In this document: one piece after another, positions 1 through 8,705 of the stretch
Layout of the letters: the number at the start of each line of letters is the position of its first letter
Position numbering within the stretch: position 1 is the stretch's first letter
Source: Burkholderiaceae bacterium
GTDB lineage: Bacteria > Pseudomonadota > Gammaproteobacteria > Burkholderiales > Burkholderiaceae_E
Direction: 5' to 3'
DNA: 38,335 nucleotides
Assembly (NCBI GenBank): GCA_024637395.1
Contig: JAGXFG010000131.1
Coordinates: 1-38,335 of the forward strand
The notes under the pieces: generated by a model
What the model saw: only the letters and a program-made list of their open reading frames with translations
What the model was told of the DNA's origin: nothing
Databases searched by the model: none
Program-made: the position numbers and the translations under genes

Positions 1-19
1 AGATGTGTATAAGAGACAG
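1..19 (+). other. Tn5/Nextera mosaic-end adapter (artefact)
   Basis: The first 19 bases, AGATGTGTATAAGAGACAG, are identical to the 19-bp Tn5 transposase mosaic end used in tagmentation libraries. Genomic sequence resumes at base 20 in the middle of a coding region. This marks the contig edge as untrimmed library adapter, not an insertion in the organism. Confidence 0.96.
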
Positions 20-1658
20 GGTCGATGTAGAGCACGGCCAGCTGGTCGAAAGCCCCCAGCTGCTCCTCGATCAGCCGGCTGACGTAGGCGCGATTGGGCA
101 GGTTGGTGAGCGGGTCGTGTTGCGAGGCATGCAGCAGTCGCTGTTCGGCGGTGGTGCGCTGCAGGTAGAGCGATAGGGTGCGCGACAGGACTTCGGCCAC
201 CTGGCGCAGGAAGGTGTCGCCGCGGAAGCTCACCGAGCACAGGAACAGCAGGGCGCTGAACACGTTGCCATGTTCGTCGAGGATGGGCGCGATCAGCGAT
301 GCCTGCGCGCCCAGCGCTGCCGTCTGGTAGCGTTCGGCGAAGGTGCGCTGCGATGACATGTCGCTCAGCCAGATCGCCTTGCCGCTCGTCCAGCAGCGCA
401 CCTCGACGTCATCTTCGCCCAGGCCCATGACCTCCGGCAGGTCGGCAATCATCCGGGTGAAGCTGGGGTAACCCCAGCGCTCCGCGACCTTGATGCCGCC
501 TGCAGTGCGCAACAAGTGGGCGCCGCCGAGCCAGCTGAACTTGGCGCAGGTGGCCACTACCGTGGCACTGAGCACGCGCTGCGGATCGACCTGTTCACGC
601 ATGATGCGGGCAATCTCGCCGTCGAGTTCGAGCAGCGTGCGCTGCTGCTTCTCACGGGTGATGTTGTGGCCCGTTCCGCGGTAGCCGAGGAAACTCCCCG
701 CCTCGTCGAAAACCGGGCGGCCGCTGAGCGAAACATGATGCATGTTGCGATCGGGGTCGAGAATCGTGTATTCGAAATTGGTGAACGGCTGGTGGCTCTC
801 CACCAGCTGGCGATGCGCCTCCCAGTCGACCGGCAGCAACTCGTTGCCGCCCATCTCCCAGCGGCGCTGCCCGATCATGGCGCGCGCCCATGGCCCGAGC
901 ACCGCGTTGATGCTCTCCGAGAGCGAGGAGAGTCGGTGCTGGGGGTCGGTTTCCCAAATCCAGTCCGAACTCAGCGTGGCCAGCTCGCGGAACTTGGTTT
1001 CGCTCGCGGCGAGTTGCCGCTGCATGGCCCGCACGCCACTGATGTCCTGGACGATTCCCTGCAGGCGCACGATCGTGCCGTATTCGTCGCGAACGGGTTG
1101 TGCCACGCTGCGAACGGAGATCACCTCGAGGCCATGGCGAACATAGCGGTATTCCACCCGCGCCTCGATCCCTTTGCGCACTGCGCGCTTGTGCACTTCC
1201 CGCCAGTGCTCCTGGTCATCGGCGTGGATGCAGATCTGGAATGCGCGCGGGGAGGGCGGGCCTTCCGCCGGATCGATGCCGAAGATGGCAAAGGTGCCCT
1301 TGCTCCAGAAGAATTCCTCCGCCGCCAGGTCGTGGACCCAGGTGCCAATATTGGCCAGGCGCTCGGCGGACTCGCTTTCCCGCGACAGCGCTGTCAGCCG
1401 GTCTATTTCATGGTCGTGCCGGGCAAGCGCACTGCGGGCGCAGCGCACGATCCAGATGCTGGCACCGAGGGCGATGGCAGCCACTGTCAGCAGCGCCTGG
1501 TGCCATTGGATCTGTGCCGGGAAGAAGAGCGGGCCGCAGATGGCAAGTGCAGCCGCGCCATAGGCGAGCGCCAGCACGGGCCATGATTGGCGCCAGAACT
1601 GCTTGCGAGCGCCGATTTCGGGCGGCTCGACGTGGACTAGAGGCTTGGTCTTGGGCAT
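20..1658 (-). CDS. Membrane PAS-PAS-GAF-GGDEF signalling protein (C-terminus missing)
   Basis: One uninterrupted minus-strand frame runs from the ATG at 1658 to the adapter. It starts MPKTKPLVHVE and has two hydrophobic segments (about residues 27-45 and 55-71). A first PAS/PAC-type domain follows at about 100-205, a second at about 219-335 (LSSDWIWETD), and a GAF-like domain at about 350-495. The start of a GGDEF domain is seen near 515 (DPLTNLPNR). The frame is cut before the GG(D/E)EF active-site loop, so cyclase activity cannot be judged, and an EAL domain could follow. The family makes or senses cyclic di-GMP at the inner membrane in response to small signals. The apparent long plus-strand frames here are antisense to this gene. 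The truncation comes from the contig end. Confidence 0.85.
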
Positions 1659-1895
1659 AGGATCTTTTCTCTCATCCAGACTCTAACCGACTCTGCCGTG
1701 CCGGCCATGCACTCGCCCCGCCATAACCTGACCAACGGTCGAAACCGGAGAGTGGGCGCCAGACTGGCTTGCCCGGTTCGTTGGTCTCAGACGACGGACC
1801 ATTGGCAGGCTGGCGAGGGCGGCGCGCGCCATGACCGTGGGCAGGGTATTCTTGCTCTTCTTCGGCCAGTTCCGTACGCACGCCACGGGCTCGGC

Positions 1896-1901
1896 TAAAA
1901 T
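1896..1901 (+). promoter_or_regulatory. Probable -10 element of the dapA promoter
   Basis: TAAAAT lies 24 nt before the dapA start and differs from the sigma-70 -10 consensus at one position. No convincing -35 hexamer sits at the usual distance. The 266-nt gap between the divergent PAS-GGDEF gene and dapA (1659-1924) holds nothing else I can recognise. Confidence 0.4.
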
Positions 1902-1924
1902 GACGTTTTTTCTGCGCAAAAGCC

Positions 1925-2803
1925 ATGATGAAAGGAAGCCTGGTCGCGATCGTGACCCCGATGCACGAGGACGGCAGCCTCGATCTCGATGCCTATCGCC
2001 GGTTGATCGACTGGCATGTTGCTTCGGGCACGGCGGCGATCGTCGCGGTAGGCACGACCGGCGAATCGCCCACTGTCGACGTTGCCGAGCATGCCCGTCT
2101 GATCGGTGCGGCGGTGGAGTACGCTGCCGGCCGGATTCCGGTCGTGGCCGGAACCGGCGGCAATTCGACCCGTGAGGCGATCGAACTCACCGAAGCTGCC
2201 CGCAAACTCGGCGCCTCTGCTTCCCTGCAGGTCGTGCCCTACTACAACAAGCCGACCCAGGAAGGGATGTACCAGCACTTCAAGGCCGTTGTCGAGTCAG
2301 TGGGCCTGCCGGTCATCCTGTACAACGTCCCCGGGCGCACCGTTGCCGACCTGGCCAATGACACCGTCCTGCGGCTCGCCAAGGTACCGGGAATTATCGG
2401 ACTCAAGGACGCCACCGGGGACATCGCTCGCGGCTCGGAGTTGCTCGCCCGCCTGCCGGAAGGCTTCGGCGTCTACAGCGGCAACGACGACTCGGCACTG
2501 GCGCTGATGGCGATGGGCGGGCACGGGGTGATTTCGGTCACCGCCAACGTCGCGCCGGCACCGATGGCGCAGATGTGCGCAGCGGCCCTGGCCGGCGACT
2601 GGGCCGGCGCGCTCGCATTGCACCGCAAGCTGCTGCCACTGCATTTCAAATTATTCGTCGAAGCCAATCCGATTCCGGTCAAGTGGGCGCTCTCGCGCAC
2701 CGGCCAGATCGGTGCCGGCATTCGTCTCCCGCTCACTCCACTATCGCAGCCGATGCAGGCAGTGGTGGAAGAAGCTATGCGCGCATCAGGAGTGATTCGT
2801 TGA
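1925..2803 (+). CDS. dapA: 4-hydroxy-tetrahydrodipicolinate synthase
   Basis: A cytosolic TIM-barrel aldolase that condenses pyruvate with aspartate semialdehyde, the first committed step of lysine and diaminopimelate synthesis. The 292-aa product matches the E. coli enzyme in length and collinear motifs: GTTGES near residue 43, Tyr133 in ILYNVPGRT, Arg138, the Schiff-base Lys161 in GLKDATG, and NPIPVKWA near the C-terminus. The first of two adjacent ATGs gives the standard N-terminus (MMKGS against MFTGS in E. coli), although no strong Shine-Dalgarno is visible. The stop codon overlaps the TTG start of bamC, so the two genes are translationally linked. Confidence 0.97.
   Translation: MMKGSLVAIVTPMHEDGSLDLDAYRRLIDWHVASGTAAIVAVGTTGESPTVDVAEHARLIGAAVEYAAGRIPVVAGTGGNSTREAIELTEAARKLGASASLQVVPYYNKPTQEGMYQHFKAVVESVGLPVILYNVPGRTVADLANDTVLRLAKVPGIIGLKDATGDIARGSELLARLPEGFGVYSGNDDSALALMAMGGHGVISVTANVAPAPMAQMCAAALAGDWAGALALHRKLLPLHFKLFVEANPIPVKWALSRTGQIGAGIRLPLTPLSQPMQAVVEEAMRASGVIR
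2788..2792 (+). promoter_or_regulatory. Shine-Dalgarno that fixes the bamC TTG start
   Basis: AGGAG lies inside the 3' end of dapA, seven bases before the TTG at 2800. It supports TTG as the bamC start codon over longer in-frame extensions that run back through dapA. Confidence 0.75.
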
Positions 2804-3969
2804 ACTTGTCCACTGCCCGGGCGGCTCGTCCGCTCTTTATTACCGGCCTTTGCCTGCTGGTGGCCGCCAGCCTTCTAGGGGGCTGCTCGATCAACGAGTA
2901 CGTCGCCGAGAAGACGGCGATCGATTACAAGTCGGCTGGCAAACGTGCGCCGCTGGATATTCCCCCCGACCTGGTAACTCCCGGCCGCGACGAACGCTTC
3001 GCGATTCCGGAGGTCGCTGAACAGACCTTCTCGGGATATCAGAGCGGCAAGGCCGCCTCACCGGGAGTCGCGCCGGCCAGTTCCGCGGTGTTGCCGGCGC
3101 TAAAGGGCGCCCGCATCGAGCGCTTGGGGCAACAGCGCTGGCTGATGGTTTCCTTGCCGCCCGAGCGGGTCTGGCCGCAGGTGCGCGAGTTCTGGCAGGA
3201 AAATGGCTTCCTGATCCAGTCCGAATCACCGGCTACCGGGATCATCGAGACTGACTGGGCCGAAAATCGGGCCAAGTTGCCGCAAGACGTGATCAGAAGG
3301 ACCATCGGAAGCCTGGTCGATTCACTATATTCGACCGGCGAGCGCGACAAGTTCAGGACCAGGCTCGAGCGGGTCCCCGGCGGAACCGAGATCTACATCA
3401 CCAATCGCCGGATGGTGGAGGTCTACAGCGACAAGATGAAGGAGTCGACCGTCTGGCAGCCGCAGGCCGGTGACCCGGAACTGGAGGTGGAGTTCATGCG
3501 CCGCCTGCTGGTCAAGCTCGGCGCTTCTGCCGACGAGGCCAAGGGCATTGCAGTCGCTGACGCCACGGCGGTAGCCGGGACCGAGGTGCGGCTGGTGACC
3601 GGTCCGGACGGGGCCAGCAGCGTCGAAATCGGGCAGAGCTTCGATCGCGCCTGGCGCCTGGTCGGTGTAGCGCTCGATCGGGCCGGTTTCACTGTCGAGG
3701 ATCGCGACCGCTCGAAGGGCATCTATTTCGTGCGCTATATCGATCCGGAGAGTGAGTCGCGCAATCCCCCCGAGCAGGGCTTCTTCTCACGGCTGTTCAG
3801 TTTTGGCGGCAAGGACGCCGCGGTTGCGGAGCGCTTCCAGGTGCGGGTAAAAGGCGCCGGCGAACAGGTCTCGGTAACCGTCCACAGTTTCGACGGCAAG
3901 GATGTCGCCGCCGGTGACAAGAAGACCGCGACGCGCCTGCTTACGGTGCTGCACGAGCAACTCAAGTAG
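2800..3969 (+). CDS. bamC: Outer-membrane assembly lipoprotein BamC
   Basis: A component of the BAM complex that inserts beta-barrel proteins into the outer membrane. The 389-aa product starts at a TTG that overlaps the dapA stop. It has a lipoprotein signal peptide with the lipobox LLGGC (Cys29), an unstructured segment ([11 protein letters not shown], typical of BamC/NlpB), and two helix-grip domains, at about 95-240 and 265-385. The family is normally about 340-390 aa and is often found directly after dapA. No oddities are visible apart from the rare start codon, which a well-placed AGGAG supports. Confidence 0.93.
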   Translation: MNLSTARAARPLFITGLCLLVAASLLGGCSINEYVAEKTAIDYKSAGKRAPLDIPPDLVTPGRDERFAIPEVAEQTFSGYQSGKAASPGVAPASSAVLPALKGARIERLGQQRWLMVSLPPERVWPQVREFWQENGFLIQSESPATGIIETDWAENRAKLPQDVIRRTIGSLVDSLYSTGERDKFRTRLERVPGGTEIYITNRRMVEVYSDKMKESTVWQPQAGDPELEVEFMRRLLVKLGASADEAKGIAVADATAVAGTEVRLVTGPDGASSVEIGQSFDRAWRLVGVALDRAGFTVEDRDRSKGIYFVRYIDPESESRNPPEQGFFSRLFSFGGKDAAVAERFQVRVKGAGEQVSVTVHSFDGKDVAAGDKKTATRLLTVLHEQLK

Positions 3970-3987
3970 CCTGCGACGCCGAAGGGG

Positions 3988-4761
3988 GTGCGTTTCGCGA
4001 GTCTAGGCAGCGGGAGCGAGGGCAATGCCACGCTCGTGCAGAGTCGCGACCGGCAGCCGAGCACGGTGCTTATCGACTGCGGGTTCGGGCGGCGCGAGCT
4101 CGAACGGCGCATGGGCCAGATGGGATGCGGTGCCGAGCGGCTCGACGCGATTGTCCTGACCCACGCCCACGGTGATCACGTGCGGGGCGCGTTCAGCTTC
4201 GCGGCAGCGCACGGCGTCAAGGTGCACATGACCCATGGCACGGCGCGGGCGCTGGAGGGCAGGATCGGGCGGGCCAGCGTTGAACTTTTTGCGGCCGATC
4301 AGAGTTTCCAAATCGGAACGCTTCGCTTCGAGTCGGTCGCGGTGCCCCACGATTGCCACGAGCCGGTCCAGTACGTGGTCGAAGACCGCTATAACCGGAT
4401 GGCGGTGCTGACTGACCTGGGGCACCCGACGGCGCACGTGATCCGCGCCCTGCGCGCTCTGAACGCTCTGGTGCTCGAGTGCAATCACGACGAAGCAATG
4501 CTGGCGGCCAATCGGCGCTACCCCGCGGAGCTCAAGCGGCGGATCGCAGGACCATACGGCCATCTTGCCAACACCCAGGCGGCGCAAATCCTCGCGGCGA
4601 TCGGACAGGAGCAGCTGCGGGTGGTGGTGGGGGCGCACCTCTCGAAACACAACAATCAGCCTGACCTGGCACGCGCCGCGCTGCTGGAAGCGCTGACCCA
4701 GAGTCTTGCCGTGGTGATGATCGCCGATCAGGCAGGCTCGGCTGGTTGGGTGGAACTCTAG
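3988..4761 (+). CDS. MBL-fold metallohydrolase, YycJ/WalJ-like
   Basis: A 257-aa metallo-beta-lactamase-fold enzyme. The zinc-binding signature HxHxDH is present at residues 59-64 (THAHGDH), with later metal-ligand candidates in VPHDCHEP and LTDLGH. It starts MRFASLGSGSEGNATLV, typical of the YycJ/WalJ branch of small MBL hydrolases. Its substrate is not established and cannot be read from the sequence. The start is GTG at 3988, with a G-rich ribosome site (GAAGGGG) unusually close to it. It lies 18 nt after bamC on the same strand, so it is probably the last gene of the dapA-bamC operon, and a stem-loop follows. Confidence 0.9.
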   Translation: MRFASLGSGSEGNATLVQSRDRQPSTVLIDCGFGRRELERRMGQMGCGAERLDAIVLTHAHGDHVRGAFSFAAAHGVKVHMTHGTARALEGRIGRASVELFAADQSFQIGTLRFESVAVPHDCHEPVQYVVEDRYNRMAVLTDLGHPTAHVIRALRALNALVLECNHDEAMLAANRRYPAELKRRIAGPYGHLANTQAAQILAAIGQEQLRVVVGAHLSKHNNQPDLARAALLEALTQSLAVVMIADQAGSAGWVEL

Positions 4762-4793
4762 CCCTCAGGCGGGGGCGATGGGACCCAAAGAGA

Positions 4794-4825
4794 AAACCCC
4801 CGCCGGCCTACGGCCGTGGGGGTTT
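4794..4825 (+). terminator. Bidirectional stem-loop terminator
   Basis: AAACCCCC (4794-4801) pairs with GGGGGTTT (4818-4825), and an inner GGCC/GGCC stem closes a small loop. It sits between the convergent MBL hydrolase and lipoprotein genes. The flanking T-rich sequence is stronger when read on the minus strand. Confidence 0.7.
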
Positions 4826-4878
4826 CTGTTGCCCGCCCGGCTTCACGGCGCCAAGGCGCCAAGGCGGGCAGCGGGCCA

Positions 4879-4894
4879 GCCGGGCATGCCCGGC
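4879..4894 (-). terminator. Perfect GC-rich palindrome behind the lipoprotein gene
   Basis: GCCGGGCATGCCCGGC is a perfect 16-nt palindrome, 18 nt downstream of the lipoprotein stop codon. It could form a stem at the end of that transcript. It has no T-run, so a terminator role is uncertain. Confidence 0.35.
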
Positions 4895-4912
4895 CGACCA
4901 GACAGCCGACGA

Positions 4913-5245
4913 TCAGGGCTTCTTGACCTCTTCCTTGGCGGCATCGATGACGGCACCGGCCGTGGCGCCACCAGCGGCGGCACCAGCGGCGGCACCAGCA
5001 GCGGCACCAGCAGCGGCACCAGCAGCGGTCGCGGCGTCGGTCGCGGCAGCCGGGGCAGCGGCAGCGTCAGCAGCCGGGGCAGCAGCAGCGTCAGCAGCCG
5101 GGGCGGCAGCAGCGTCAGCAGCCGGGGCTGCAGTTTCAGCGGGGGCAACGGCGGGTGCCGGGGGGGCCACCGGGGTTTCTTCTTTCTTGCCGCAGGCGCT
5201 AACGGCCAGGGCGATCAACGCGGCGATGAGGAGTGACTTCTTCAT
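4913..5245 (-). CDS. Small Ala/Pro-rich repeat lipoprotein
   Basis: A 110-aa predicted lipoprotein of unknown function. It has a short signal peptide (MKKSLLIAALIALAV) and the lipobox VSAC, with the lipidated Cys at residue 18. A charged Lys/Glu patch follows, then a low-complexity Ala/Pro/Asp tract. This tract contains three copies of the octamer PAADAAAA and further AAGA-type quartets, ending in an amphipathic tail (VIDAAKEEVKKP). An AAGGA ribosome site precedes the ATG. Frames on the plus strand over the same bases are longer but lack a signal peptide or ribosome site. The upstream gap has a loose sigma-70-like pair (TTGCTG at 5285-5290, ATTTAT at 5262-5267), which is weak. The product is probably an envelope spacer or surface protein; this is inference. 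Confidence 0.75.
   Translation of the reverse strand: MKKSLLIAALIALAVSACGKKEETPVAPPAPAVAPAETAAPAADAAAAPAADAAAAPAADAAAAPAAATDAATAAGAAAGAAAGAAAGAAAGGATAGAVIDAAKEEVKKP
4967..5026 (-). repeat. Five 12-nt tandem repeats in the lipoprotein gene
   Basis: Five consecutive 12-nt units close to ggcaccagc(a/g)gc on the plus strand run from 4967 to 5026. They encode the Ala/Gly quartets near the lipoprotein C-terminus. The copies differ at only a few positions, so slippage could change length without losing frame. Confidence 0.8.
5064..5135 (-). repeat. Three 24-nt tandem repeats in the lipoprotein gene
   Basis: Three 24-nt units begin at 5064, 5088 and 5112. Each starts gcgtcagcagccggggc on the plus strand, and together they encode the PAADAAAA octamers. 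A multiple of three keeps the reading frame under expansion or contraction. Confidence 0.85.
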
Positions 5246-5417
5246 GGTGTGTCCTTGGCTAATAAATAATTAATGGATTCGGGCCAGCAATAATGCGCAG
5301 TGGTGCTAAAAAACTAGGCATACCGTACGGGTTAACCCTAATCCGTCCAGCACCTAGCAGGGAATTATAGTGATTTCACGTAGTCCGTGGGCTGTTGTTG
5401 TAACGACGCAATAGTCC

Positions 5418-5433
5418 GAGCGAAATTTCGCTC
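5418..5433. promoter_or_regulatory. Perfect 16-bp palindrome between divergent genes
   Basis: GAGCGAAATTTCGCTC is a perfect palindrome in the 236-nt AT-richer gap between the lipoprotein gene (minus) and the FKBP gene (plus). It lies 48 nt before the FKBP start. Its place and symmetry suit an operator for a dimeric regulator. I do not recognise the site. Confidence 0.45.
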
Positions 5434-5481
5434 TGCTGCTGTCGGATAAACTGCGACCAAGGGAAAGCTTAGGGGGTGACG

Positions 5482-5955
5482 ATGGACACTATTGAGCCTG
5501 GCAAGTGGGTGCGGCTGCGCTACCGCATGTTTGACTCTTCCGGCCTGGCGCTGGAGCCGGTGCCGCGTGAGTTGACCTATTTGCACGGCGGATACGGCGA
5601 GTTGCTGGCCGCCCTCGAGGGCTCGCTGGAGGGGCGTGGCGAGGGCGAGACCGCCAGCGTCTATCTGGAGCCGGAGGCGGCGTTCGGCAATTACGATCCC
5701 GGGCTCATTCAGCTCGTCGCGCGCGCGGCCCTGCCCAAGGAAATTGAACCGGGAATGACCTTCGAAGGGGTGCCCGGCGAGGATTCCGACGGCAGGCTCT
5801 ACGTTGCGACCGACGTAACTGACGAGAGCGCAGTGCTCGACGCCAATCATCCGCTGGCCGGAATGGCGGTGCGCTTTGAAATCGAGATCCTGGAGTTGTG
5901 GCCGGCGAGCGATGAGGAAATCGCCGCTGAGAGGGAGCGCAGCGCCCCGGCGTGA
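5482..5955 (+). CDS. SlyD-like FKBP-type peptidyl-prolyl cis-trans isomerase
   Basis: A 157-aa cytoplasmic folding helper with FKBP fold. It shows an N-terminal strand (KWVRLRYRMFDSSG), the flap segment (LHGGYGELLAALEGSLEG) and the inserted chaperone flap (EAAFGNYDPGLIQLVARAALP). NHPLAGM near residue 127 is the typical closing motif of SlyD/SlpA proteins. It lacks the His/Cys-rich metal-binding tail of E. coli SlyD. I chose the ATG at 5482, preceded by AGGGGG at a 5-nt spacing, over the GTG two codons upstream. It converges on mutS, whose stop is 51 nt away. Confidence 0.85.
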   Translation: MDTIEPGKWVRLRYRMFDSSGLALEPVPRELTYLHGGYGELLAALEGSLEGRGEGETASVYLEPEAAFGNYDPGLIQLVARAALPKEIEPGMTFEGVPGEDSDGRLYVATDVTDESAVLDANHPLAGMAVRFEIEILELWPASDEEIAAERERSAPA

Positions 5956-6006
5956 CTTCCGCGGCAGCGGGTTGGCTGTGCCCTACGGGCGACTGTTCCA
6001 GCCCCG

Positions 6007-8673
6007 CTAGGATTCGGCCGCGCGCAGGGTCCGCAGTTCGTAGAGCAACTCGAGCGCCGCGCGTGGCGTAAGCTGATCGGGGTCGACCTCGAACAAGCGC
6101 GCCAGTACCAGTTCCGCTTGCCGCGGTGCGTGGCCATTGCCCGGCGCGCTCTCGTCCGGGGGCTGCTCTGCCGGTTCGGCCGAGGGCACGAAGAGGTCGA
6201 ACTGGTTGTCGGATTCGCGCGCGCGCGCCTCGAGGCGCTGGAGCAAGGTCCCGGCGGCACGGATCACGCTCTGGGGCACGCCCGCCAGACGGGCCACCTG
6301 GAGCCCGTAACTGCGGCTCGCCGGGCCTTCGCGCACTTCGTGCAGGAAGACCACGCCGCCGCGCCCCTCGGCCGCCGCGAGGTGGACGTTGACTGCCGCC
6401 GGATGGTGGGTGGCGAGTTCGGTGAGTTCGAAGTAGTGGGTCGCGAACAGGGTCAACGCACGATTGTGCGCGACCAGCCGTTCGGCGATGGCGTGGGCGA
6501 GCGCCAGTCCGTCAAAGGTTGAGGTGCCGCGGCCAATCTCGTCGAGCAGCACCAGCGACTGATCGGTGGCGGCATTCAGGATCGTGGCGGCTTCGGTCAT
6601 TTCGACCATGAAGGTCGAACGCCCGCCGGCGAGGTCGTCGGAGGCGCCGATCCTGGTGAAAATCCGGTCGATCGGGCCCAGGGTGCACTCTGTGGCCGGC
6701 ACGAAGCTGCCGCAGCAGGCGAGCACGACTATCAGCGCCACCGAGCGCATGTAGGTCGATTTACCGCCCATGTTGGGGCCGGTGATGATCAGCATCCGGC
6801 GGCGGTCGTGCAGCGCGCAGTCGTTGGCGGTGTAGCGTTCGACCCGCTCCTCGACTACCGGATGGCGAGCGCCCCGAAGTTCGATGGTCGGCACGGTGGT
6901 GAAGGTGGGCCTGGTCCAGCCCAGGGTGCCAGCTCGTTCGGCAAAATTGGCCAGCACATCGACTTCGGCCACCGCGCGGCCGAGCAGCTGCCAGTCGCGC
7001 ACCGATGATCCGAGTTCGGCGACCAGCGACTGGAACAGCTCGCCCTCGCGGGCCAGCGCCCGATCGCGGGCCGAGAGTGCCCGGTCCTCGAACTGTTTGA
7101 GTTCGGGCGTGATGTAGCGTTCGGCATTCTTGAGGGTCTGCCGGCGCCGGTATTCGGTCGGCACCCGATCGCTCTGGCCGCGGGTCACCTCGATGAAGAA
7201 ACCGTGGACCTGGTTGAAGCCGACCCGCAGGTTGCCGATCCCGGTGCGTTCGCGTTCGCGCTGCTCAAGCTCCGCGAGGTAGTCGTCGCAGCCACTGTCG
7301 ATCGCGCGCAGTTCGTCGAGCTCGGCGTCGAAACCGGGCCGGATAACTCCACCGTCGCGGGCCAGGGCCGCCGGCTCGTCGGCGATCGCCAGCGCAATTC
7401 GCGCCGTCGCCGCGGCAGGCGGCGCGAGCGCCGCGGCTTGGCGCTCAAAGGCGGCTTGGTCGGTTTCGCGCAGTCTGTTCGCGAGCGCCGCGCACGCCGG
7501 CGCCGCATCGCGCAGCGCCGCCAGTTCGCGGGGACGCACCGAACCCAACGCAATGCGCGCCGCGATGCGCTCGAAATCCGCGGTATCGGCGAGCAACGAC
7601 TGGACCGCCGCCAGCGCGGAGCAGGGCGCGCCGCCGCCTCCCGGCGCCAGCGCCCCGGGATCGTCGTTGCCGGCCAGGATCGCGACCAGCCGGTTGCGCG
7701 CGCCGGCCGCGCGGCCATCACGCAATGGCTCCTGGACCCAGCGCCGGAGCAATCGGCTGCCGGCGCTGCAGCGGCAGCGATCGAGCACGTCGATCAGGGT
7801 GGCGCCGTCGCGTCCTCCCAGCGACTCGACCAGTTCGAGATTGCGTCTGGCGACCTGGTCGAGGATGAGGTGATGTTCGTCGCGCCAGGCATGCACCGTC
7901 TGCAGGTGCGCGGGAGCGCAGCCCTGGGTGTGGGTCACGTAAGTCAGCAGTGCTCCAGCGGCGCCGAGCGCCAGCGGCAGATCGGCGACGTCGTGACCGC
8001 GCAGGTCGGTTACCCCCAGCAGTTCGCAGAGTTGACCGCGACCGCGCTCCGGGTCGAAATTCCAGTCGGGAAAGCGGACCAGGGGTGCTTCCCCGGCACC
8101 GGCCGAATCGTTCGCGGGAAGCGCCAGTTCCGCGCCATCGGCAACCACGATCTCCGCGGGTCGCAGCCGTTCGACCTGGGCACCCAGCGCGGTCTCATCG
8201 ATTTCGGCGAGCCAGCATTCGCCGCTAGCCAGTGACATCCACGCCAGCCCGCAGCGCGCCCCGGCGCGAATCGCCAGCAGCAGCGGTTCCTCGCGCTCGG
8301 GCAGCAAATGGGCGTCGGTCAGCGTGCCGGGCGTGACAATTCGCGTGACCCGCCGCTCGACCGGCCCCTTGCTGGTAGCCGGGTCGCCAACCTGCTCGCA
8401 GATGGCAACCGATTCGCCGGCCCTGAGCAACCGCGCCAGGTACTGTTCGACCGCGTGGAAAGGCACCCCGGCCATCGGTATCGGCTGTCCGGCCGAGGCA
8501 CCACGCCGGGTCAGGGTTATGCCGAGCAGGCGCGAGGCCTTCTCGGCGTCGGCGTGGAACAGCTCGTAGAAGTCGCCCATGCGGTAGAACAGCAGCAGCC
8601 CGGGGTGCTGAGCCTTGATGCGCAGGTACTGCTGCATCATCGGGGTGTGCGCAGATAAGTCTTCTTTACTCAT
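6007..8673 (-). CDS. mutS: DNA mismatch repair protein MutS
   Basis: An 888-aa mismatch-recognition ATPase. It has the Phe-X-Glu mismatch-reading motif at residues 35-37 (GDFYELF), the connector, lever and clamp domains, and a Walker A motif in [10 protein letters not shown] near 630. [14 protein letters not shown] (Walker B) and the ATHYFELT segment follow, then the short C-terminal dimerisation tail. Full length and well conserved. The ATG at 8673 gives the usual N-terminus (S[11 protein letters not shown]); a TTG at 8682 is an alternative. The first codons after the start are strikingly AT-rich and use TTA and TCT, unlike the rest of the gene. The ICE integrase remnant ends just 33 bp upstream, so the element may supply the present promoter and first codons. 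Confidence 0.97.
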   Translation of the reverse strand: MSKEDLSAHTPMMQQYLRIKAQHPGLLLFYRMGDFYELFHADAEKASRLLGITLTRRGASAGQPIPMAGVPFHAVEQYLARLLRAGESVAICEQVGDPATSKGPVERRVTRIVTPGTLTDAHLLPEREEPLLLAIRAGARCGLAWMSLASGECWLAEIDETALGAQVERLRPAEIVVADGAELALPANDSAGAGEAPLVRFPDWNFDPERGRGQLCELLGVTDLRGHDVADLPLALGAAGALLTYVTHTQGCAPAHLQTVHAWRDEHHLILDQVARRNLELVESLGGRDGATLIDVLDRCRCSAGSRLLRRWVQEPLRDGRAAGARNRLVAILAGNDDPGALAPGGGGAPCSALAAVQSLLADTADFERIAARIALGSVRPRELAALRDAAPACAALANRLRETDQAAFERQAAALAPPAAATARIALAIADEPAALARDGGVIRPGFDAELDELRAIDSGCDDYLAELEQRERERTGIGNLRVGFNQVHGFFIEVTRGQSDRVPTEYRRRQTLKNAERYITPELKQFEDRALSARDRALAREGELFQSLVAELGSSVRDWQLLGRAVAEVDVLANFAERAGTLGWTRPTFTTVPTIELRGARHPVVEERVERYTANDCALHDRRRMLIITGPNMGGKSTYMRSVALIVVLACCGSFVPATECTLGPIDRIFTRIGASDDLAGGRSTFMVEMTEAATILNAATDQSLVLLDEIGRGTSTFDGLALAHAIAERLVAHNRALTLFATHYFELTELATHHPAAVNVHLAAAEGRGGVVFLHEVREGPASRSYGLQVARLAGVPQSVIRAAGTLLQRLEARARESDNQFDLFVPSAEPAEQPPDESAPGNGHAPRQAELVLARLFEVDPDQLTPRAALELLYELRTLRAAES

Positions 8674-8705
8674 TAAAAACAATCACTTATCTTGTTTTAA
8701 TATTT

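Noticed and set aside
516-1586. Long plus-strand open frame of 356 codons
   Set aside because: It is antisense to the PAS-GAF-GGDEF gene, whose minus-strand translation has clear domains, and the plus-strand product has none.
2575-2799. N-terminal extension of bamC back into dapA
   Set aside because: The TTG at 2800 has an AGGAG at seven bases and gives a proper lipoprotein signal. The extension would only translate dapA in another frame.
4746-5273. Plus-strand Ala/Ser-rich frames over the lipoprotein gene
   Set aside because: They arise from the repeat tract read in reverse. The minus-strand frame has a signal peptide, lipobox and ribosome site.
7204-8235. 343-codon plus-strand frame
   Set aside because: Antisense to mutS; an effect of high GC, with no domain.
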